Assembly (NCBI RefSeq): GCF_900182915.1
Contig: NZ_FXUG01000004.1
Coordinates: 248,001 to 312,000, forward strand
Reading direction: 5' to 3'
From: Neorhodopirellula lusitana
Lineage (GTDB): Bacteria; Planctomycetota; Planctomycetia; Pirellulales; Pirellulaceae
Length of the DNA: 64,000 nucleotides
Positions 33,966 through 41,456 of this stretch are shown in pieces (the first letter of the stretch is position 1; every line of letters begins with the position of its first letter). The notes under the pieces are model-generated. The model was not told where the DNA came from. It did not search any database and saw only the letters and a program-made list of their open reading frames with translations. Made by a program: the position numbers and the translations under genes.

Positions 33966-35201
33966 TTAGGACTTGGCTTTGGGATGCCCGGGCCAAAAAC
34001 GCTTCCAACGGCTTTCGTTCGCCGCACCAGCCTCGGCGTCATCCCCTTCATGCTCGGCATCGTCGCCGTGTGCACCGCTTAATCGAGCGGCCATGTCTCG
34101 GAATGCCTGCGTGAGCGCCGCCTTGGGAGCCTGCGTGATTAAGGGAACCCCGTTATTACGAACTTCCACCATGGTGCGGTAATCATTGGGCAATAACGCA
34201 AAGATATCGCGTCCCAATGTTTCCTTCGCCTTCTTCAGACTGATTTGTCCGGCATCCAAGCCGGCACGATTCACAATGATCTCAACCTTCTCTTGCAACC
34301 CATCGGTCTCATCGAAACTCATCATCAGCCGAACCACGTTCCGCAAACACGGCAGGTCCAACTGTGTGATCAACAGCACCTTCGAGGCGGATTCAATGGC
34401 CACCATATCCAGCGCGTTGTAGGTCTTTGACAGGTCCACGATCAAGTGGGTGAACGAGGCCTTCAACAACCCAATCACCTTGCGCAGACTTTCCGTGTCG
34501 ATGCCGGCAACGTCATGCAGTTCCACCGGACGCGGCAACAAGTACAAACCGCTGGAGTGTTTGGTAAGCGATCGTTTGAGCAACTGAATGTCCAGTCGGC
34601 CAATATTTTGCACGACGTCGGCGAGCGTGTAATCCGGGATCGCGTCCAAGAAGACGTCCGCATCGCCCAACGCGATATCAAGGTCGACGAGCGCCACACT
34701 ATTACGTGGCTCTTCGGCCAACACGCAACCCAGGTTCACCGCGGCACTGGTCGAGCCAACTCCGCCCGTTGCCCCCGCCACCGCGATCACTTGGCAAGCT
34801 CGACTGCGATCTCCGCCGCCACCAAACTTCGCCGCACTGATGCGATCGAGCGCTTCGGACAACTCTTCATCCGCCATCGGCAGCGTCAAGAATTCACGTG
34901 CTCCCGCGCGAATCGCCTTCAGGATCTGTTGTCCGTCACTGCTTTCACTGGCCGCCAACAACGCTGTGTTGGGACTCTCCGCAGTGATACGGGCAATCAG
35001 ATTCAATGCGTTCGTTGGATTGCTGTCCAGCGAAACGACACCCACATCGGGAGTCGTTTGTTCGACGATGTCCGGGAAGAACTCGTAGCGTGAACAGTCT
35101 GCCTCCAACCAAATCGAATCCATCCCTAACAAAATCGCTTTTAGCGATTCGCGCGAAGCGTCGTTGGGATCGACGAGGGCCAATCGAAGGACATTACTCA
35201 T
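33966..35201 (-). CDS. cpaE: TadZ/CpaE-type pilus localisation ATPase
   Basis: 411 residues. Residues 1-125 form a receiver-like domain (LALVDPNDASRESLKAILLG, then LLAASESSDGQQILKAIRAGA) without a complete phosphorylation site. Residues 136-370 are a MinD/ParA-type ATPase. The nucleotide loop reads GATGGVGSTSAA at 143-154: both lysines of the deviant Walker A motif (KGGxGK) are replaced, by Thr and Ser. TadZ proteins often lack the second lysine, but loss of both suggests weak or no ATP hydrolysis. The VALVDLDIALGDADVFLD patch is typical of the family. The tail is acidic, then basic. In Tad systems this protein marks the pole or membrane site for the pilus. It follows cpaC by 99 bases. Confidence 0.9.
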   Translation of the reverse strand: MSNVLRLALVDPNDASRESLKAILLGMDSIWLEADCSRYEFFPDIVEQTTPDVGVVSLDSNPTNALNLIARITAESPNTALLAASESSDGQQILKAIRAGAREFLTLPMADEELSEALDRISAAKFGGGGDRSRACQVIAVAGATGGVGSTSAAVNLGCVLAEEPRNSVALVDLDIALGDADVFLDAIPDYTLADVVQNIGRLDIQLLKRSLTKHSSGLYLLPRPVELHDVAGIDTESLRKVIGLLKASFTHLIVDLSKTYNALDMVAIESASKVLLITQLDLPCLRNVVRLMMSFDETDGLQEKVEIIVNRAGLDAGQISLKKAKETLGRDIFALLPNDYRTMVEVRNNGVPLITQAPKAALTQAFRDMAARLSGAHGDDAEHEGDDAEAGAANESRWKRFWPGHPKAKS

Positions 35202-35300
35202 CTTAGATCATTTCTGTGGAAGAGAGACGGAGCGGGACGGGTGTCGCGTGCGCGGTCCCAGATTGTCGTTAAGTACAAGTGCTAGTAACTAGCGAAGTGA

Positions 35301-37088
35301 TTAGCGATAAGCTGGTTGCGTGACAGTAACACCCTCACCGACGACCATCGGATCGGACCCAGGCGTGACAGCACCGGAAGGCAACAAAGTACCGGACTCA
35401 ATTCCGGACGAGTTGTAATTTCCAGATGCACGACTGGCTTGGGGATAAGTCGGACGTCCTTGCGACGTCGGCTGTTGATGATTGACGTTAGCAATACGGG
35501 TCCCTGCGTTCGGGGCCGCGTTCGGATTGCGTGCGACATTGGCGGTGCGAGATGCCAAAGCTTGTGAACCGCTGGGTGCGGTCCCCGACTGAGACACGCC
35601 ACCGGGCATGACAACATTACTATCCATCAACACTTCGCCACCTTGATAGGACGCCTCGCTCGGGCAGTAATCGCTTCGCTGCTCGTTGCAGTTGTCGCCC
35701 TTCAAGTTGGGAACTTCGATATGTCCATTGATGTAGAACTCATGTTCATCAGGCATGTCGGAGTTCATACCAGGACCGCCAACGGGTACTTCGTGCGGAT
35801 CCATGGCTTCCACCAACTCGGGCGTCACCATGATCAACAGCTCGATCTCGTTTCGCTGGTCCTGGGTATTGCGAAAAAAGGCACCGATGTAAGGCAAGTG
35901 GCCCAAGAACGGAGTCCGCTTAATCACACTGTCGACACGCGACTGTAGAAGCCCAGCCAATGCGAATGTTTGTCCCGCTTGCATTTCCACGGCCGTTTCA
36001 ACATAGCGAGCTGTGAAAGCTTGCACGTTCGTATTGTTAATCGTGACCGCGCGGCTGGGGTCAGGCTCACTGACTTCGGGACGAACTTCAAGACGAATTC
36101 GGCCTGGCCCAACGACGAAGGGCAGGAAGTCGATACTCGTACCGTAGTCTTCATAGGAAACTTGCAGCTGACCGTTCGAACCCGGAATCACGTTAGGCAC
36201 ACGACCACCCACAGTGAAACGAGCTGGTCGACCGTGGGTCGCAACAACCGTTGGCTCGGCCAACAACTTCACTAGTTTTTGCTCGTCCAATGCTTCGACG
36301 AAGGCCTCAAACTGATTGCCGATTCCGACCCGCAAGTTGGTTGCTCCACCGAACGGCGCGTAACCAAACGCATCATCAACACCTTCGACAAGTCCGCCGG
36401 GCACGTCCAGCAACTCACCGGGACCATTCAAAATGGCGTAGTCACCACCCTGAAGCGACCAGTCAATGCCGAGTTGCCGCAGCTTGGTTCGGCTGACTTC
36501 CATGATTCGAGTATGCAGCAACACTTGTTGCACACCAACCACTTCGATGTTGTTGATCACAACCTTATAGAACTGTTCAATGATGGCGACGGCGCGATCG
36601 ACGTCGTCAACGCTGGTGACATAACCAGACACAATCGCACTTTCGTTGATCGGCGTGACCTTCAAAGATGCCAACGGCAGTTGACTATTTAAGATGCCTT
36701 CCACCTCACGAGCGTCGGCCACGATGGTGACGTCGATGGTGTAAAGTTTGTCTTCGGTATCCCACAGGTTGACTTGGGTCGACCCAGGATTCTTCGCGAA
36801 GATCTGAATTTGGTTTTCGCTAACCGGCGTGGCACCAAGCACCTCTTCATTGTGCACTTGGAAACGCGGAATGCGGTCACCCAGAGACAAGATGCGGCTG
36901 CTCTTGACGATCAACTCCATCCGCTCAACCGTATTGGCGATCTTGTGATCACCCGCAACGGAAGCAAGCGCGGCAGACGACTGGGCCGCTACGGAAGACA
37001 CCCCATAAGAGGTGAACAAACCGTGTCCCATCACCGCGAGTACAGCGACAACGAAACGGAAGTAGGTATAGGAGAATCGCGCTCGCAT
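35301..37088 (-). CDS. cpaC: Secretin of the Tad pilus (CpaC/RcpA)
   Basis: 595 residues from the ATG at 37088, which has AAGG nine bases upstream; ATGs at 37097 and 37178 lack a proper site. Signal peptide FRFVVAVLAVMGHGLFTSYG. An N-terminal BON/pilus-assembly domain (RMELIVKSSRILSLGDRIP, then NPGSTQVNLWDTEDKLYTI) is followed by a BON-like patch (AIVSGYVTSVDDVDRAVAI). The secretin domain runs to about 470, with VVATHGRPARFTVGGRVP, RLEVRPEVSEPDPSRAV and the signature VEMQAGQTFALAGLLQ. The C-terminal 130 residues are Asn/Ser/Gln-rich, low-complexity. It forms the outer-membrane channel for the pilus. It is expected to act with the cpaB product. Confidence 0.93.
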   Translation of the reverse strand: MRARFSYTYFRFVVAVLAVMGHGLFTSYGVSSVAAQSSAALASVAGDHKIANTVERMELIVKSSRILSLGDRIPRFQVHNEEVLGATPVSENQIQIFAKNPGSTQVNLWDTEDKLYTIDVTIVADAREVEGILNSQLPLASLKVTPINESAIVSGYVTSVDDVDRAVAIIEQFYKVVINNIEVVGVQQVLLHTRIMEVSRTKLRQLGIDWSLQGGDYAILNGPGELLDVPGGLVEGVDDAFGYAPFGGATNLRVGIGNQFEAFVEALDEQKLVKLLAEPTVVATHGRPARFTVGGRVPNVIPGSNGQLQVSYEDYGTSIDFLPFVVGPGRIRLEVRPEVSEPDPSRAVTINNTNVQAFTARYVETAVEMQAGQTFALAGLLQSRVDSVIKRTPFLGHLPYIGAFFRNTQDQRNEIELLIMVTPELVEAMDPHEVPVGGPGMNSDMPDEHEFYINGHIEVPNLKGDNCNEQRSDYCPSEASYQGGEVLMDSNVVMPGGVSQSGTAPSGSQALASRTANVARNPNAAPNAGTRIANVNHQQPTSQGRPTYPQASRASGNYNSSGIESGTLLPSGAVTPGSDPMVVGEGVTVTQPAYR

Positions 37089-37225
37089 CGTTGGCATCCT
37101 TGCCGGTCGGTTCGAGTAAGTCAGGCCTGGATGCGGCAGATTCTGCCACCCCCAGGTTGGAAGTGTTTCCATCGACAAGTTGAGGGCCTGTCAATGAAGC
37201 GAAAAGTCTTGTCTATCGTGAAGTT

Positions 37226-38317
37226 TTATTCTTCCGAGTCGAACTCGGACTTCTCTTTGTTTGCACTTTCGCGAGCATCTTGCTCACTAGGCGGCTGATA
37301 GAACGGACTCTGCGAGCCATTCAAATAGCTGTAATCTCTAGGAGCAGCATTGCGTGACGCACTGGGCCGCTCCACTCGGGTCTCTTCATCGCTTTCATGC
37401 ACGCCGCCCTTGCCCGATTCGTTAAGAATCACAGGGACTTGCTTGCCTTCTTCGATCCAGTATTCCGTCAACACACCACCGGACATCTTCAGCATCTTGA
37501 AGCCATTCTTCTTTTGCTTGGCTGGTTTCGGTGTGTGCTTAACAGTCGTTGTCTTGGGTAGCTTGGACTCAGCTTGCCGTGCAGCTTGTGCGGACTGGTG
37601 ATCGGCCAACCATTGCAGGAACTGCTGTCCAGCTCCGTTGCCATCGGTTTCTTGCAGGGCGTCAACCACGTCGGTTGGGTTGCCCAGCGTCAGCCGGATC
37701 TTGCCAAGTTCGCTGGCATAAGTCCAAGCGGGTGTATCGTTTTTGTGAACCAACAGTGAGATCGAGCGAGCCGTCTTGGTTTCGGTTTCTTCGGTCTCGC
37801 GTTCGGTTCGACCGTCAACAGCGAAAACTCGGACGCCCGTCAACACGGTCTTGGCCATGGTCTCGGGAATCAATTCACTCTTGGTGAAGTACGCCATCAC
37901 GTCGACTCGGTCCCCGGGACGAACCAGTGTCGCAACACTGCTTTCGGGATCCGCTCGCATGGACACCACGCTGTAACCGCGAGGAATGGTTTGCGACGAA
38001 CCATTGGAATCGTCCATCAACTTGACGGGCATGATTGGCTCGCCTTCATAAAAACGCTGGCGAGCGTACTTGCCTTCAAGATCGGCGAGATTGCCGCTGG
38101 CTCCCTTGGGAACGCGGTCCGCAGGCCATTGCTCCAGACGGATTTTGTCGGGTGTGATTTCCTCGGCAATGTCAATCGTCTTCGCCGTCACGAAAATCTC
38201 TACCGTCGCAACGCTACCGTCCGAGGTCGATTGGGCCTGCATCCACTGACTTAATCCGATCGCAGCAATAGTGCCGCAAACGATTGCCATCAGCAATGGA
38301 ACAGATTTATTTTTCAT
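37226..38317 (-). CDS. cpaB: Tad pilus assembly protein CpaB (SAF domain)
   Basis: 363 residues. One N-terminal membrane helix (VPLLMAIVCGTIAAIGLSQW) is followed by a SAF domain (EIFVTAKTIDIAEEITPDKI, RQRFYEGEPIMPVKL) and the RcpC/CpaB domain (GYSVVSMRADPESSVATLVRPGDRVDVM, cut here for length). Both domains are in the usual order. The C-terminal third is an extension rich in Lys, Gln and Ser (TVKHTPKPAKQKKNGFKM, ending with NGSQSPFYQPPSEQDARES) beyond the family's usual end near residue 270. CpaB works beside the secretin at the periplasmic side. Gaps are 137 bases to cpaC and 260 bases from cpaA. Confidence 0.9.
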   Translation of the reverse strand: MKNKSVPLLMAIVCGTIAAIGLSQWMQAQSTSDGSVATVEIFVTAKTIDIAEEITPDKIRLEQWPADRVPKGASGNLADLEGKYARQRFYEGEPIMPVKLMDDSNGSSQTIPRGYSVVSMRADPESSVATLVRPGDRVDVMAYFTKSELIPETMAKTVLTGVRVFAVDGRTERETEETETKTARSISLLVHKNDTPAWTYASELGKIRLTLGNPTDVVDALQETDGNGAGQQFLQWLADHQSAQAARQAESKLPKTTTVKHTPKPAKQKKNGFKMLKMSGGVLTEYWIEEGKQVPVILNESGKGGVHESDEETRVERPSASRNAAPRDYSYLNGSQSPFYQPPSEQDARESANKEKSEFDSEE

Positions 38318-38577
38318 GACTGATTACTATTAGGAATCCGAGGAGATGGGTCTTGGTGAACCGACGAACTAACGGTTCCGAAGATCGTTAATCTGTTGAT
38401 AATTCAAGCAGAGTCTTCGTATGCGTCCGTGCGGCAGTGTTCAGACCGATCGTCTTCCATTCATCGGTGTGGGTGACCAGCCAACTCAAGCGTCAGCGGA
38501 CCATTCAAAACAAACTAGCTAACCTTCCTAAGTTCACACGGGCCGTAGCCCGGTGAACCTGGATTGATCCGGCTGAA

Positions 38578-39135
38578 CTAGATCAGCATGCCCGAACCGG
38601 CGAACAACAAGATGGTTCCGATCGCCATTGGGATACCGTAGGGAAGCAACGCCATCGTTGGCTTACGCTCACGAGCGATTGCAGCAAGTTTCTCTGGGTT
38701 TCGAACGGTTTTCCACTCGTTCAAGATGGTCAGCGCCATCGCGTAGTGCTTGATCCAGTTCCCGCTTTTCCAGATCATGTAAGCAGCCATAACGCCACCG
38801 ACAAGCGTGGTTGCGACGAATGCTTGCAACGTAACCCACAGGCCACACCAAGCTCCGACACCCGCGAGCAGTTTCACGTCGCCGGCACCCATTCCGCCAA
38901 CATTGCGGAGTGGAAGCAGCATCATCATGCCGCCGAATGTCGCCAACAGGCTCCATCCGAGGCCAGGCATTCCGCCCTGCATCGTGCAGTGAATCCAACC
39001 GCATACGATGAACGGAAAGGTCAACCAGTTTGGTACTTTCAAGATCATGCCGTCGATCACGGCGGCAACGATCAAGACAATCGTGACGAACCAAATGGTC
39101 CAGTTTTCAGTGATGGCTTCTAACAGAATGGCCAT
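38578..39135 (-). CDS. cpaA: Prepilin peptidase CpaA (A24 family)
   Basis: 185 residues from the ATG at 39135 (MAILLEAITENWTIWFVTIV); the longer frame runs through a repeat and is rejected. Multi-pass membrane aspartyl protease that cuts the Flp prepilin. Catalytic aspartates are visible in AAVIDGMILKVPNWLT (first) and in GGMGAGDVKLLAG (second, the GxGD motif). It is the short form without the N-methyltransferase domain, as normal for CpaA. It may also process the DUF1559 prepilin-like proteins; that is inference. The 36-residue membrane protein lies 59 bases upstream. Confidence 0.92.
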   Translation of the reverse strand: MAILLEAITENWTIWFVTIVLIVAAVIDGMILKVPNWLTFPFIVCGWIHCTMQGGMPGLGWSLLATFGGMMMLLPLRNVGGMGAGDVKLLAGVGAWCGLWVTLQAFVATTLVGGVMAAYMIWKSGNWIKHYAMALTILNEWKTVRNPEKLAAIARERKPTMALLPYGIPMAIGTILLFAGSGMLI

Positions 39136-39194
39136 AGTGTATCCCCAGGTGCGACCGTCGGATCTGGCGACGGAAAAGGTTTTTTGGAAGGTTC

Positions 39195-39305
39195 TTAACG
39201 AGGTCCGATCACGAAACTCAACATTGCGAAAAACAATGTGAAGCCACAGCAAGCTAGTTGCCATGCGTAAGCAGCAGTATCGGCGGGTAGCAGTGGATAG
39301 TTCAT
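39195..39305 (-). CDS. Small membrane protein in the Tad cluster (36 residues)
   Basis: Starts MNYPLLPADTAAYAWQLACC and ends in FAMLSFVIGPR, with a single hydrophobic helix (CGFTLFFAMLSFVIG). GGA lies about ten bases before the ATG. It is below the length of usual gene calls, but it sits between flp and cpaA in the same direction, and a frame with one clean helix and a closed start and stop is unlikely to be chance. It does not match the Flp consensus (no GPTxxEY), so it is not a second pilin. Possible small regulator or subunit of the peptidase or platform. Confidence 0.55.
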   Translation of the reverse strand: MNYPLLPADTAAYAWQLACCGFTLFFAMLSFVIGPR

Positions 39306-39336
39306 GATGGATGTTCCGAGGTTCGGATTGAAAAAA

Positions 39337-39387
39337 CGTGGCATAGGCTTCTGCCCTATGGGCAATAGGCCGGAGGCCCATGCCACG
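39337..39387. repeat. Imperfect palindrome, REP-like element
   Basis: Left arm starts CGTGGCATAGGCTTC; right arm ends GGCCCATGCCACG. The outer eight bases (CGTGGCAT/ATGCCACG) pair perfectly, and the inner part pairs with a few mismatches that become G-U in RNA, around a GGGC loop. This type of GTGGCATAGGCTT palindrome is, in my recollection, common and dispersed in Pirellulaceae genomes. It lies between flp and the 36-residue gene, inside the presumed operon. Confidence 0.75.
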
Positions 39388-39447
39388 ACGTCCAGGCATT
39401 TTGTGGGCGGCGAACGCCAACAAACGCATGGCCGTGACAAGGCAAGA

Positions 39448-39487
39448 CCGAGGTGCGAAAGGAAACTGTTTCCTTCCACAACCTCGG
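39448..39487 (-). terminator. Hairpin downstream of flp, likely attenuator
   Basis: Outer stem CCGAGGT/ACCTCGG (39448-39454 with 39481-39487) encloses a perfect inner stem AAGGAAA, loop CTG, TTTCCTT. It is 70 bases beyond the flp stop codon on the minus strand and has no T-run. It would partly stop transcription or protect the 3' end of the pilin mRNA, giving more pilin than machinery. Confidence 0.55.
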
Positions 39488-39556
39488 TTCTTGTCGCCGA
39501 AGTCATGCGAGCTTTTCGCCAGCCATTATCAGCCGGCGATCGCTCACGCCACAAAA

Positions 39557-39736
39557 TCAGGGAGTGGCAAGAATGGCGGCGGTTTCGTTGAACTTAGCAC
39601 TGGCGTTGGTACCAACCAAACGAACAGCAACCAAGCAAGTAACGATGATCAGAGCCAACATAACGGCGTACTCAACAGCTGTTGGTCCGTCTTCTTCTTT
39701 CAGGAATGCAACTACGTTTTCAGCGAACTTCTTCAT
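39557..39736 (-). CDS. flp: Flp-type pilin subunit
   Basis: 59 residues; too short for common gene-calling limits. Starts MKKFAENVVAFLKEEDG, then GPTAVEYAVMLALI followed by a hydrophobic helix. G-x3-EY is the Flp signature, with prepilin cleavage expected after the Gly, then Tyr after Glu. A strong GGAG lies six bases before the ATG, the best ribosome site in this cluster, which fits a major structural subunit. First gene of the Tad cluster. Confidence 0.93.
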   Translation of the reverse strand: MKKFAENVVAFLKEEDGPTAVEYAVMLALIIVTCLVAVRLVGTNASAKFNETAAILATP

Positions 39737-40322
39737 GTCTATCTCCAGACGATTCGTGGGTCACTCCGAAAGGGAGCCAACCCGGCGACAGTTAAAAAAG
39801 ACGACCCAATGTAGATCGACTCAATCGTAAAGCAGCCTCCATCGAACGAAATCTCGTCTGACAAGCCGCGGTTCAGCAATCCGTTGGTTCTCAATCAACA
39901 GATGCCTTTCCAGGCAACCCGGCTTTCCTGAAGCCAAGCTTGACTCGCTATGATTCACGCAGGTGAACACACCGCATCAAGCCGACTCACGGACCCGTGG
40001 TTTTGCGCCCCGTCCTCTCGAACGGTTTGCCTTTGTCAGGGAACTTCGGCTGACTCAGAAAAGTCTTTATCGGCAACACACCGCTTCGAAACTCTTCTGA
40101 GCAGCAAGACCGTTTAGGGTCTCGCTCTCTCACTACAGAAAAGTACGCTATGAAACAGGCGAGTCAAAAAAGTTGGATGATCCTGACTCGAATGATCAGC
40201 GAAGGCCGCCAGTTGCGATGACTTTAACGATTAGGCAGGGGATTCCCCCCCGGTCGAGCCTTGGTACCGTGATCCCACCCCGCGCTCAAGCAACAATACC
40301 CATCCAGACGATAGAACCCATC
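39737..40322. other. Divergent promoter region between flp and the Zn-ribbon-like gene
   Basis: 586 bases. Small inverted repeats occur: CACGG/CCGTG just before GTTTTG near 39986-39997, and AGACC, loop GTTTAG, GGTCT near 40108-40123. No convincing sigma-54 (GG-N10-GC) or other promoter consensus could be picked by eye. The frame open from 40173 upstream of the next gene lacks a ribosome site and is taken as non-coding. Confidence 0.45.
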
Positions 40323-40706
40323 ATGGCGAAATGCGATCAAGGCTACCTGTGTGAATCCTGCGGACTCGAAGTCACCTCGATCGTCGATAGTGATCTCTAT
40401 CTTCGGTTCGTGATCGGACAGCTCGATGCGGAACGATTGCACTTGTCGCCCGAACGACACCTGCGATGCAATCCTTCACTGTCACAGTATATTGCGGACG
40501 CACGTTTCGACCCCGTGGTGGTCGAAGGCGACTTTGACCACCGCCAGCTCGACCCGGAATTTGTCGCCCGACAATTCGATCGAATCACTCGCGGCTATCA
40601 AAGGCTCTGGACGATCAACGAGTCTCCCGAGCCCATCAGCTTGCTGGACTACCCGATCCCAGATGACGATAACGATACGGCTCCAACCGCTCCCCAAGCT
40701 CGGTGA
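40323..40706 (+). CDS. Small Cys-containing conserved protein, Zn-ribbon-like N-terminus
   Basis: 127 residues from the ATG at 40323 (MAKCDQGYLCESCG). The frame is open to 40173, but the conserved-looking part begins here. Cysteines at 4, 10 and 13 (C-x5-C-x2-C), with His/Cys in ERHLRCNP near 45-48, could form a metal site. The remainder (SDLYLRFVIGQLDAERLHLS, ARFDPVVVEGDFDHRQLDPE) is soluble. The protein looks familiar as a planctomycete-restricted conserved protein without a known role. It stands 12 bases upstream of the NusG paralogue and is probably co-transcribed with it. Confidence 0.8.
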   Translation: MAKCDQGYLCESCGLEVTSIVDSDLYLRFVIGQLDAERLHLSPERHLRCNPSLSQYIADARFDPVVVEGDFDHRQLDPEFVARQFDRITRGYQRLWTINESPEPISLLDYPIPDDDNDTAPTAPQAR

Positions 40707-40718
40707 CCCCCAAACCTC

Positions 40719-41273
40719 ATGCCTATCCTACCGCCGGAACCTGACTGTTTCCCCGACGACCTGCTGGACCAAGAAGAGTCCCTGGAGGCAACTTGGTGGC
40801 TACTTTACGTCCGCAGCCGCCAAGAAAAGTCGATCATGCGGCAGCTGCGTACTGAAAAAATCAGCCACTTCGCGCCCTTGATCCCCCAGCGAACGCGATC
40901 ACCCGCCGGTCGGATCCGAACATCGTACGTCCCGCTGTTCTCCACCTACGTATTCATGAGAGGCGACGACGAGGCCCGCTATCGAGCCGTGTGCACTGGT
41001 TGTGTCATGCAGGCTGCGGAAATCCTGGAGGTTGCCGACCTCGTGACGGACCTCCGGCAAATCCGCGATTTGGTGAACCTGGGTGTCCCGCTAACCGTTG
41101 AGTCCAAACTTCAGCCAGGACAAAATATTCGGGTCCGCAACGGAGCATTCGCCGGCTACGAGGGCACCATCCTACGACGCGAAAACGAAACCCGCCTGCT
41201 GGTCGCGGTTCGGTTCATGGAACAAGGCGTCAGCGTCAAACTCGAAGATTGCCAACTGGAAGTCATCGACTGA
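40719..41273 (+). CDS. NusG-family specialised elongation factor (RfaH/LoaP-like)
   Basis: 184 residues. An N-terminal NGN domain (ATWWLLYVRSRQEKSIMRQL, PLIPQRTRS, VPLFSTYVFMRG) is followed by a KOW domain (PGQNIRVRNGAFAGYEGTIL). Housekeeping NusG normally sits beside secE and ribosomal protein genes; this copy does not, and its sequence is divergent. It is therefore a paralogue likely to modulate a particular long operon, as RfaH and LoaP do for surface-polysaccharide or secondary-metabolite clusters. It follows the Zn-ribbon-like gene closely. A glycosyltransferase gene is convergent downstream, but no polysaccharide operon lies in the plus direction here. Confidence 0.88.
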   Translation: MPILPPEPDCFPDDLLDQEESLEATWWLLYVRSRQEKSIMRQLRTEKISHFAPLIPQRTRSPAGRIRTSYVPLFSTYVFMRGDDEARYRAVCTGCVMQAAEILEVADLVTDLRQIRDLVNLGVPLTVESKLQPGQNIRVRNGAFAGYEGTILRRENETRLLVAVRFMEQGVSVKLEDCQLEVID

Positions 41274-41456
41274 GAGTCCCCACCCGAGTTGGCTCAGCCG
41301 GCCCGACTCAGATGTTGACCAGCAAATTGAGACTGTCTTTGGTTAGTAAACCGCGACAGCCAACGCATTTCGAACGCCGAATTCAACAGTTCACCGAACG
41401 AGCGATCAGCGACAAAAAGCCTTTCTAGGCTTCCTAACAAACCGCCATCTCTCGCC

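Noticed and set aside
39136-39429. N-terminal extension of cpaA to 39429
   Set aside because: Runs through the palindrome and the 36-residue gene; the A24 peptidase topology begins at the ATG at 39135.
40173-40322. Fifty-codon N-terminal extension of the Zn-ribbon-like protein
   Set aside because: No ribosome site, low-complexity Pro/Arg content; the conserved Cys motif starts at the ATG at 40323.
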